Source: Microbacterium suwonense (lineage in GTDB: Bacteria; Actinomycetota; Actinomycetes; Actinomycetales; Microbacteriaceae). Taken from it: a stretch of DNA of 64,000 nucleotides. The stretch is from the NCBI RefSeq assembly GCF_030296555.1, contig NZ_AP027728.1, positions 248,001-312,000 on the forward strand, read 5' to 3'. The notes below the pieces were generated by a model, which ran no database searches, was not told where the DNA came from, and saw only the letters and a program-made list of their open reading frames with translations. Position 1 is the stretch's first letter, and the number at the start of each line of letters is the position of its first letter. The translations under genes and the position numbers were made by a program. Of the stretch, positions 57,100 through 64,000 are shown piece by piece.

Positions 57100-58137
57100 A
57101 TGGGGCACAAGAAGAAGAAGACGATGGCGCTGGACCGCGAACGCGGTGTGGCACCCGGTCTGATCGCGAAGACCAAGAAGCGGCTCGTCGTCGCCGGCGG
57201 GCGCTCGCACCCCGATCTGACCGCCGCCGTCGCCGCGGCACTGGGCCAGGAGATGGCGCCCGTCGAGCACCGCACCTTCGCCTCCGGGGAGATCTACGCC
57301 CGCTTCGAGGTGTCGATCCGCGGCTGCGACCTGTTCATCGTGCAGTCCTTCGGCGAGCCCGTGAACGAGTGGCTCATGGAGACGCTGATCATGCTGGATG
57401 CCGCCAAGCGCGCCTCCGCCAAGCGCATCACCCTCGTCGCCCCCTACTACCCCTACTCCCGGCAGGATAAGAAGGGCCGCGGGCGCGAGCCGATCAGCGC
57501 CCGGCTGATCTCCGACATGCTCAAGGTGGCCGGCGCCGATCGCATCATGAGCGTGGATCTGCACGCCGCGCAGATCCAGGGATTCTTCGACGGTCCCGTC
57601 GACCACCTCTTCGCCAAACCCGTGCTGCTGAAGCACTTCGAGGAGACGCTCACCTCCGAGGATCGCGAGACGCTCACCATCGTCTCGCCTGACATGGGGC
57701 GTGTGCGCGTCGCCGACACCTGGTCGGACAGCCTGAACGCCCCGCTGGCGATCATCCACAAGCGCCGTGACCCGAAGGTCGCCAACCAGGTCTCGGTGCA
57801 CGAGATCGTCGGCGAGGTCGAGGGCCGCACCTGCCTGCTGGTGGACGACATGATCGACACCGGCGGCACGATCGTCAAGGCGGCGCAGGCGCTGAAGGCC
57901 AACGGCGCCCGCCGCGTGATCGTGGCCGCCACGCACGCGATCTTCAGCGACCCGGCCTCTCAGCGGCTGCAGGACGAGGCGATCGACGAGGTGGTCATCA
58001 CCGACACGGTCCCGCTCTCCGAGTCGCGCCGTTGGGACGGCCTGACGATCCTGCCCATCGCCCCGCTGCTGGCCGCGGCCATCAAGCAGGTCTTCGAGGA
58101 CGGCTCGGTCACCAGCATGTTCAACGGCGACGCCTGA
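57100..58137 (+). CDS. prs: Ribose-phosphate pyrophosphokinase
   Basis: A 345-residue PRPP synthetase that makes phosphoribosyl pyrophosphate from ribose 5-phosphate and ATP. Key blocks: LVVAGGRSHPDL, APYYPYSRQDKKGRGREPISARL, DLHAAQIQGFFDGPVDHLFA (metal and ribose-5-P binding) and the PRPP loop LLVDDMIDTGGTI. ATG 57100 is taken; ATG 57124 is an alternative that removes the lysine-rich leader GHKKKKT. It forms a likely operon with glmU. Confidence 0.96.
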   Translation: MGHKKKKTMALDRERGVAPGLIAKTKKRLVVAGGRSHPDLTAAVAAALGQEMAPVEHRTFASGEIYARFEVSIRGCDLFIVQSFGEPVNEWLMETLIMLDAAKRASAKRITLVAPYYPYSRQDKKGRGREPISARLISDMLKVAGADRIMSVDLHAAQIQGFFDGPVDHLFAKPVLLKHFEETLTSEDRETLTIVSPDMGRVRVADTWSDSLNAPLAIIHKRRDPKVANQVSVHEIVGEVEGRTCLLVDDMIDTGGTIVKAAQALKANGARRVIVAATHAIFSDPASQRLQDEAIDEVVITDTVPLSESRRWDGLTILPIAPLLAAAIKQVFEDGSVTSMFNGDA

Positions 58138-58156
58138 ACGTCGCCGTGCGATACCG

Positions 58157-59703
58157 GTGATCACCTCTCTCACCGCGCTGCGCCAGCGGGTGCTCGGCGT
58201 GCTCGGCGCCATCTCGATGTACCGTCTGGTCTTCTTCGCCCTCGTGGCGCTCGCGGTGGTCGCCCTGGTGTTCTCCTTCACCGACCTGGTCGTGCCCGAT
58301 GCGGGGAGATCCTGGCATCCTTCGCTGTTCTCGCGGCCGCGATCTCTGCGGTCGACGCGATCTCGCAGCGGATCCTGCGCCTGCCGTGGCGCGTCGAGTC
58401 GTCGCTGCTCACCGCGCTCATCCTGCTGTTCGTGCTGCAGCCCTCGCTGACCGTCGCCGGGTTGGCGGGAACAGCGCTCGCGGGTGCCGTTGCGAGTCTG
58501 TCGAAGTATCTGATCGCCTGGCGCGGCCGGCACATCCTCAACCCCGCCGCATTCGGTGCGACGGTGGTGACCGTGTTCGGGCTGGGCACGTTCTCGTCGT
58601 GGTGGGTGGGCACGCCGGTACTGGCCGTGGCAGTCGCCGTCCTGGGTCTTCTCGTGCTGTGGCGCACCGAGAAGGTGCGCATCGTGCTGGTGTTCCTGCT
58701 GGTCGTGGTCTGCGTCTCTGTGGTGCATCAGGCCGTGCAGGCGCAGCAGGGCGGTGCGGCTGCGATGCCGGCGGATGCCGTGCTGTTCGCCATCGGGCAG
58801 ACTCCGTTCCTCTTCCTGGGCGCGTTCATGCTGTCGGAGCCGCTGACGCTCCCGCCGCGCCGCTGGCAGCAGTTCGGCGTCGCGGGTCTCGTCGGCGTGC
58901 TGGCAGGCTGGCCGATCCCGGTGATCGGCACGGTCACGCTCGGGCAGGAGCGCGCACTGCTGATCGGCAACCTGCTCGCCTTCGCCTTCGCTCTGCGCGG
59001 TTCGGTGCGCCTGGTGCTGGACAAGCGCCGGATGGTCACCCCCACCGCGCAGGAGATCACCTTCCGCACGAAGGGGAGACTGCGCTTCCTGCCCGGGCAG
59101 TACCTCGAGCTGGACGTGCCGCACCGCCGGCCGGATGCCCGCGGCACCCGCCGTGAGTTCAGCATCGTCTCCGCGCCGAGCGACCTTCCCACGCTGCGCA
59201 TCGCGTACAAGAACGGCGACCAGAGGCATCCCTCCAGCTACAAGCGCGCACTGGCCGCAGCCGAACCCGGTACGACCCTTGCGGTCACCGGAACCTGGGG
59301 AGATTTCCTGCTGCCGCGTGGCGGGGCGATCCTCATGGTGGCGGCGGGGATCGGCGTCACCCCGTTCGTCTCGCAGCTGCGTCAGCTGCACGCGCAGGGT
59401 GCGGAGCGCGACGTCGTGCTGGTCTATGTGGCGTCCGAGGCGGCCGAGCTGGCATACCGCGACGAGCTCGAGGCGACCGGCGTGCGTGCCGTGGTCTTCA
59501 CCCGTGATGAGCCGCAGAGCCTCGCCCCGAACTGGACCTGGGCGCAGGGCGTGCGACTGGATGCGGCGGGGCTGGAGCGCGTCGTACCGGACATCGCCGC
59601 GCGCCATGCATTCATCTCGGGCCCGCCCCGGCTGATCGCCGACCTCGCACCCGCGCTGCAGAAGGCGCGCAGTCTGAGCACCGACGCCTTCGCAGGTTAC
59701 TGA
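58157..59703 (+). CDS. Membrane flavoprotein: RnfD/NqrB-like helices fused to FNR-type reductase (frameshifted)
   Basis: A 515-residue protein after correction at GGGG 58303-58306. The N-terminal ~280 residues hold several helices with the RnfD/NqrB-like block SLSKYLIAWRGRHILNPAAFG and FMLSEPLTLPPRRWQQ; the C-terminal ~230 residues are ferredoxin-NADP reductase-like, with LPGQYLELDVPH, RREFSIVSAPSD (FAD) and ILMVAAGIGVTPFVSQL (NAD). It may couple NAD(P)H oxidation to a membrane partner; no partner gene is adjacent. Start GTG 58157. The 3' end overlaps the convergent histidine kinase gene by seven bases. Confidence 0.85.
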
Positions 59704-61261
59704 GCGGCAGCTGCCGTCGGCGGGGCGGACGGCGCCGTCGGGGAGGCGTCCGCGAGCGGCAGACGCACGGTGAACGTCGTGTCGCCCGGTTCGCTGGTGA
59801 CCTCGATCGTGCCGCCGTGCCCCTCGACGATGGCCTTCACGATGGCCAGCCCCAGCCCGGTGCCACCGGTGCGGCGGGCCCGGGAGGCGTCGCCGCGCGC
59901 GAAGCGGGCGAACATCTCCTCACGCACCTCCGGATCGATGCCGGGGCCGTCATCGTGCACGCGCAGCAGGGCGGTGCGATCCTGTCTCGTCAGCGCGAGG
60001 GTGATGTTCGTCCCGGCCGGCGTATGGGTGCGGGCGTTGGCGAGCAGGTTCGCCAGAACCTGATGCAGGCGTCCGGCGTCGCCGGTGATCATCATGACCT
60101 GCTCGGGCACCTCCAGCTGCCAGGTGTGATCGGGGGCGGTTGGCTGCGCGTCGGTCAATGCCTCCACGGCGATCTGGGTCAGATCGACCGCGTCGTGCAT
60201 GAGCTCCCGACCCTCGTCGAGGCGGGCGAGCAGCAGCAGATCCTCGACCAGACGTGTCATCCGCAGCGACTGCGCCTGGATGCGCTCCAGCGCGGCCGTG
60301 GTCTCCTGCAGCGTCGCGTCGTCGGCATCCATGGCCTCTGCACCGTCCGCAGCACCCGCTCCGGCCGTGCCGGCCGCCCGCCGGATGGCCTTGAGTGACA
60401 GTTCGGAGTAGCCGCGGATCGAGGCGAGCGGTGTGCGCAGCTCGTGGCTGGCGTCGGCGACGAACCTGCGCATCCGCTCCTCGTTGTGCTGCCGTGCCGA
60501 CAGTGAGGAGTCCACATGGTCGAGCAGCGTGTTCAGCGCCACGCCCACTCTGCCGACCTCGGTGCGCGGGTCGGCCTCGTAATCGGGAACGCGCTCGGTG
60601 ATGCTCACCTCTCCGCGATCCAGCGGCTGACCCGCCACCCGGGTGGCTGTGGCCGCGACGGCGCGCAGCGGCCTCAGCCCCATGCTGATCGTGAGCGCGG
60701 TCGTCAGCGCCAGCAGCAGCAGGCCGCCGAGGGTGGCGAGGGCGATCACGGTGAACAGCAGCGTCATGGTGTGCTGCACTTCGGAACGCGACAGCCCGGT
60801 GGCCACTACGACACCGTTCTCGGTCTGGGTGGCCGTGACCCGGTACGAGCCGAACTCGGGCAGCGTCACGGTGGCCGAGTTGGTGTGGCGCAGCGCGTTC
60901 GTGACGATGCGGATGTCTGAGTCGGAGATCACCTCCCGCGAGCCCGGGGTCACGACGATGCCGGATGCCGGCATTCCCGGCGGCGCGATCAGCAGCAGCA
61001 GGTTGATGCCCTGCACCTGATAGCCGGCCAGGATGTCCTCGGCGGTGAGCGTGCGCCCCAGCGGCAGCATCCGGTCGGCCTGCGCGGTCACGAGGATTTC
61101 GTCTTCGCCGCCGTCGTGTCCAGCTGCTCCTGCAGTCGCTGCTCCAGAGCGCTGCCGAGCGTGGCGCTGGTGATGACGGCGACCACGACGAGGATGAGGG
61201 AGACGAACCCGATCACGGCGGCCATCAGTCGTGCCTGTAGGCTCACCGGTCGAACGAACAT
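59697..61261 (-). CDS. Sensor histidine kinase (frameshifted near N-terminus)
   Basis: A 521-residue membrane kinase: a first helix near residues 14-33 (MAAVIGFVSLILVVVAVIT), an extracellular domain, a second helix near 160-185, HAMP-like segment, the phosphoacceptor ASHELRTPLASIRGYSE, N-box NLLANARTHT, DDGPGID and GTGLGLAIVKAIVEGHGG. An ATG at 61261 starts the first helix, but the frame is lost near 61100; restoring one base (ACGGAAATC for ACGAAATC) joins AAKTEILVTAQADRM. It begins eight bases after the response regulator ends, forming a two-component operon (TcrY/MtrB-like arrangement). Confidence 0.88.
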
Positions 61262-61268
61262 GACGGCC

Positions 61269-61997
61269 CTACTGCGGTGACTTGATCATGTAGCCGACTC
61301 CGCGCACTGTGTGCAGCAGGGGAGTGCGTCCGGCGTCGATCTTCTTGCGCAGGTACGAGATGTACAGCTCGACGACCGACGACTTGCCGCCGAAGTCGTA
61401 GCTCCACACCCGATCCAGGATCTGCGCCTTCGACAGCACGCGCCGCTCATTGCGCATCAGAAAGCGCAGCAGCTCGAACTCGGTGGCAGTCAGCTCGATC
61501 TCGTCGTCGCCGCGCATCACTTCGTGGCTGTCCTCGTTCAGCGACAGATCGGCCACGCGCAGGATGGACTGCTCGTCGTCGACCTGCCCCTGGCCTGAGC
61601 GCCGGATCACCGCGCGCAGGCGGGCGATGACCTCCTCCAGGCTGAAAGGCTTGGTCACGTAGTCGTCGCCGCCGGCTGTGAGGCCTGCGATGCGGTCGCC
61701 GACTGAGTCCTTGGCGGTCAGGAACACGACCGGCACGAGGTTGCCCGCCTCGCGCAGTCGGCGCAGCACGCCCATGCCGTCCAGATCTGGCATCATCACA
61801 TCCAACACGAGAGCGTCGGGCTCGAAGTCGCGTGCCGCCTGCAGCGCTTCCAGCCCGGAGCCGGCGGTGCGCACCTCCCAGCCCTCCATGCGCAGGGCCA
61901 TGGCGAGAAGGTCGGTGAGCATCGGCTCGTCATCGACTGCGAGGATGCGCAGCGGGGCTCCGTCGGGACGACGAAGGTCGGGGTGCTCGTGGCTCAT
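61269..61997 (-). CDS. OmpR/PhoB-family response regulator
   Basis: A 242-residue regulator. The receiver has AVDDEP, the phosphoacceptor Asp in ALVLDVMMPDLDG, Thr in FLTAKD and Lys in VTKPFS; the C-terminal winged helix shows LTATEFELLRFLMRNERRVLSKAQILDRVW and the wing SVVELYISYLRKKID. ATG 61997 is chosen over the upstream GTG-type extension. It is the first gene of a pair with the kinase at 59697-61261. The signal sensed is unknown. Confidence 0.94.
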   Translation of the reverse strand: MSHEHPDLRRPDGAPLRILAVDDEPMLTDLLAMALRMEGWEVRTAGSGLEALQAARDFEPDALVLDVMMPDLDGMGVLRRLREAGNLVPVVFLTAKDSVGDRIAGLTAGGDDYVTKPFSLEEVIARLRAVIRRSGQGQVDDEQSILRVADLSLNEDSHEVMRGDDEIELTATEFELLRFLMRNERRVLSKAQILDRVWSYDFGGKSSVVELYISYLRKKIDAGRTPLLHTVRGVGYMIKSPQ

Positions 61998-62074
61998 GAC
62001 TCCAGTCTGCGCCAGCACCCCGACCTTCGTCTATGGGATCCCTATGAGAGATCTGTGGGTGAGGGACCGGCGTC

Positions 62075-63523
62075 CTAGTGCGTGTCCTCGGCCTCGACCT
62101 CGGTGCGATCGCCCGACCACAGCGTGTGGAAGGTGCCTTCGCGGTCGACCCGCTTGTAGGTGTGTGCGCCGAAGAAGTCGCGCTGACCCTGCACCAGCGC
62201 CGCCGGCAGACGGTCGGCACGGATGCCGTCGTAGTACGACAGCGACGACGAGAAGGCGGGGGCGGGGATGCCGGCCTGCGCCGCAGCCACGACCACGCGA
62301 CGCCAGGCGGCCTGTGCGCGCGTGATCGCCTCGGCGAAGTACGGCGCGGTCATCAGCACCGGTAGCTCGGGGGTCTGCGCGTAGGCGTCCGAGATGCGGT
62401 TGAGGAACTGCGCACGGATGATGCAGCCGCCGCGCCAGATCTTCGCGACGGCGCCCAGGTCGATCTTCCAGTCGTATTCGGCGGCGCCGGCACGGATCTC
62501 ATCGAATCCCTGCGAGTAGGCGACGATCTTCGAGGCGTACAACGCCAGTCGCACGTCCTCGATGAACGCTTCCTCGTCATCGACGGAGAACGCCTCGGCG
62601 GGGCCGGGCAGCCCCGCTGCGACGGTGCGCTGCTCGGGGTGCGAGGACAGGGAGCGGGCGAAGGTGGCCTCGGCGATGCCGGAGACCGGCACGCCCAGCG
62701 AGAGCGCGGTCTGCACGGTCCAGGCGCCGGTGCCCTTCGCGCCCGCCTGGTCGAGGATGACATCCACCAGCGGCTCGCCGGTGGCGGCATCGACCTGACG
62801 GAGCACCTCGGCGGTGATCTCGATCAGATACGACTCCAACTCGCCGGTGTTCCACTCGGCGAAGATGTCGGCGATCTCGGCCGGGGTCTTTCCCGTGCCG
62901 CGGCGGATCAGGTCGTAGGCCTCGGCGATCAGCTGCATGTCGGCGTACTCGATGCCGTTGTGCACCATCTTCACGAAGTGGCCCGCACCGTCGTGTCCGA
63001 TGTGCGTGACGCACGGCTCGCCCTCGGCGACCGCAGCGATGCTCTTCAGGATCGGTCCGAGGGTCACCCACGACTCGTCTGAGCCGCCGGGCATGATGCT
63101 GGGGCCGAGCAGGGCGCCCTCCTCGCCACCGGAGATCCCGGCGCCGACGAAGTTGATGCCCGTCTCGCGGACCGCCTTCTCGCGGCGGATGGTGTCGGGG
63201 AAGTACGCGTTGCCGCCGTCGACGATGATGTCACCCGGCTCGAACACCTTCACGAGCTCGTCGATCACCGCATCCGTCGGCCCGCCGGCCTTGACCATGA
63301 TGATCGCGGTGCGCGGCTTCTGCAGCGACGCGGCGAACTCCTCGTACGAGTACGCCGGAACGAACTCCGCCTCCGGATGCGAGGCCACCAGCTCATCCGT
63401 CTTGGTGCGGGAGCGGTTCAGCACCGCCACCGTGTTCCCCTCGCGGCTGGCCAGGTTGCGGGCCAGGTTCGACCCCATCACAGCAAGTCCGACGACTCCG
63501 ATATTGGCTGATGCTTCGGGCAC
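62075..63523 (-). CDS. gnd: 6-phosphogluconate dehydrogenase (decarboxylating)
   Basis: A 482-residue NADP-dependent dehydrogenase of the pentose phosphate pathway: 6-phosphogluconate to ribulose 5-phosphate and CO2. The N-terminal Rossmann motif is VGLAVMGSNLARN, the 6PGDH signature is VDVILDQAGAKGTG, and the active-site block is GGEEGALLGPSIMPGG with HNGIEYADMQLIAE. Start GTG 63523. The length of about 480 residues marks the dimeric long-chain type. It is upstream of the two-component genes on the same strand. Confidence 0.95.
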   Translation of the reverse strand: MPEASANIGVVGLAVMGSNLARNLASREGNTVAVLNRSRTKTDELVASHPEAEFVPAYSYEEFAASLQKPRTAIIMVKAGGPTDAVIDELVKVFEPGDIIVDGGNAYFPDTIRREKAVRETGINFVGAGISGGEEGALLGPSIMPGGSDESWVTLGPILKSIAAVAEGEPCVTHIGHDGAGHFVKMVHNGIEYADMQLIAEAYDLIRRGTGKTPAEIADIFAEWNTGELESYLIEITAEVLRQVDAATGEPLVDVILDQAGAKGTGAWTVQTALSLGVPVSGIAEATFARSLSSHPEQRTVAAGLPGPAEAFSVDDEEAFIEDVRLALYASKIVAYSQGFDEIRAGAAEYDWKIDLGAVAKIWRGGCIIRAQFLNRISDAYAQTPELPVLMTAPYFAEAITRAQAAWRRVVVAAAQAGIPAPAFSSSLSYYDGIRADRLPAALVQGQRDFFGAHTYKRVDREGTFHTLWSGDRTEVEAEDTH

Positions 63524-63607
63524 TGAGAGCTCCTCGATCGTGGTGCAGGTGCTTTCAGCGTATCCGCTGGCGGGCGACCGGGATCCCGCGTTTCATCGAA
63601 GGACGGC

Positions 63608-63733
63608 TCAGTCCTTGCGGTTGGTCGCGCGGCCCATCCAGTACATGGCCCCGATGGACGAGACGGTGCCCACGACGACGATCGCGCCGATGAGCCAGAA
63701 GACGACGTGGGAGAGGAAAGCGGCATCGAGCAT
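63608..63733 (-). CDS. Small single-helix membrane protein
   Basis: A 41-residue protein: MLDAAFLSHVVFWLIGAIV, then a continuing hydrophobic helix and the tail MGRATNRKD. TAGGCT (63740-63745 on the minus strand) lies six bases before the ATG, so it is a leaderless transcript, and the GC3 pattern is coding. I do not recognise a family; small one-helix proteins of this kind are common near ribosomal genes in actinobacteria. It is in the gap between gnd and rplY. Confidence 0.6.
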   Translation of the reverse strand: MLDAAFLSHVVFWLIGAIVVVGTVSSIGAMYWMGRATNRKD

Positions 63734-63757
63734 GCCAACAGCCTAGCGAGCTTTCGG

Positions 63758-63919
63758 GTACGATGGAGAGGTTCCTCGGCGAGGGATGCCGCCCGTGCGC
63801 GCATCCGTGATCGACGCGGCGATGTGAGCCCTGGTGGTCTCCCTCTTCGCGTCCGCATTCGAGGCGCCGAAACCCATCGACCACCGTGCGGCCCCGCCGC
63901 ACGTCTGAAGGAGAACATC
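63758..63919 (+). promoter_or_regulatory. Promoter and structured leader of rplY
   Basis: TACGAT (about 63759-63764) could be the -10 element of the rplY promoter, giving a leader of about 150 bases. The leader contains GGTGGTC...GACCACC complementarity and a local hairpin GTGCGG (63886-63891) / CCGCAC (63897-63902), located five bases before the ribosome site. An autoregulatory ribosomal-protein leader is possible, but I cannot assign it to a known family. Confidence 0.35.
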
Positions 63920-64000
63920 ATGTCCGACGACAACAAGGTCCACGTCGACCTCCGCACCAACTTCGGCAAGGGCTTCGCGCGACGCCTGCGCGCCGAGGGC
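63920..64000 (+). CDS. rplY: 50S ribosomal protein L25/Ctc (N-terminal part, truncated by window)
   Basis: The first 27 codons read MSDDNKVHVDLRTNFGKGF followed by ARRLRAEG, the N-terminus of the long (Ctc-type) L25 proteins, which bind 5S rRNA. The gene continues outside the window. ATG 63920 has AAGGAGA just upstream. Its position close to prs and glmU is the usual actinobacterial order. Confidence 0.88.
   Translation, partial: MSDDNKVHVDLRTNFGKGFARRLRAEG

Noticed and set aside
55720..59607. Very long minus-strand open frame (about 1,295 codons) across glmU, prs and the flavin reductase
   Set aside because: It is antisense to three recognisable genes; in very GC-rich DNA the complementary frame often lacks stops. 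The sequence shows no family features.

Overview
The window is a chromosomal segment of a high-GC actinobacterium, most likely Microbacteriaceae and close to Microbacterium. This rests on the very GC-rich third codon positions, the core gene order (pmt | rsmI ... metG-tatD-rsmA-ispE; tRNA-Gln-glmU-prs ... gnd ... rplY), frequent leaderless starts of the form TANNNT-N6/7-ATG/GTG, and a dense GGATGCC/GGCATCC heptamer typical of the chromosomal part. The species is an inference.

Layout. 1-3.97 kb is the end of a mobile element: a MobF relaxase/helicase C-terminus and a DUF3800 protein, poor in the heptamer. 4-12.7 kb carries housekeeping and accessory genes: a DoxX-like membrane protein, a fatty-acid desaturase, pgi, a sulfurtransferase, an SDR/DUF4166 pair, a ROK remnant, a NYN-LOTUS protein and a Gfo/Idh oxidoreductase. 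12.7-24.05 kb is an organosulfur-type island. On the minus strand it reads FMN monooxygenase, peptide-type ABC transporter (binding protein, two permeases, two ATPases), alpha/beta hydrolase, O-acetylhomoserine sulfhydrylase and an SfnG-like monooxygenase; a third, divergent monooxygenase follows. An msuE-type FMN reductase at 30.06 kb fits this system functionally and shares a half-site with the island promoter. 24-35.5 kb holds a quinone reductase, hrpA, an aldo/keto reductase, msuE, a DUF255 protein, a membrane protein with a YtrA-type regulator, and an SOS-box-linked DUF222-HNH protein. 35.5-46.7 kb is core: pmt, rsmI, metG, tatD, rsmA, ispE, an Lrp regulator and an ABC-F protein. 46.7-51.2 kb is a MFS / TetR-amidase-hydrolase module with twin palindromic operators. 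51.3-54 kb is metQ-metN-metI. 54-64 kb is core: a pseudouridine synthase, MarR, tRNA-Gln, glmU, prs, a flavin reductase, a two-component system, gnd and the start of rplY.

A warning for every reader: at least 18 genes carry single-base frameshifts, nearly all a missing G or C in a short G/C run, and I found no G or C run of six or more anywhere. Restoring one base makes each gene full length. These genes are therefore probably intact in the organism, and the lesions are probably sequencing errors. I annotate them as genes spanning both frames. Two true remnants (ROK 3' end, acyl-CoA dehydrogenase 3' end) are separate cases.
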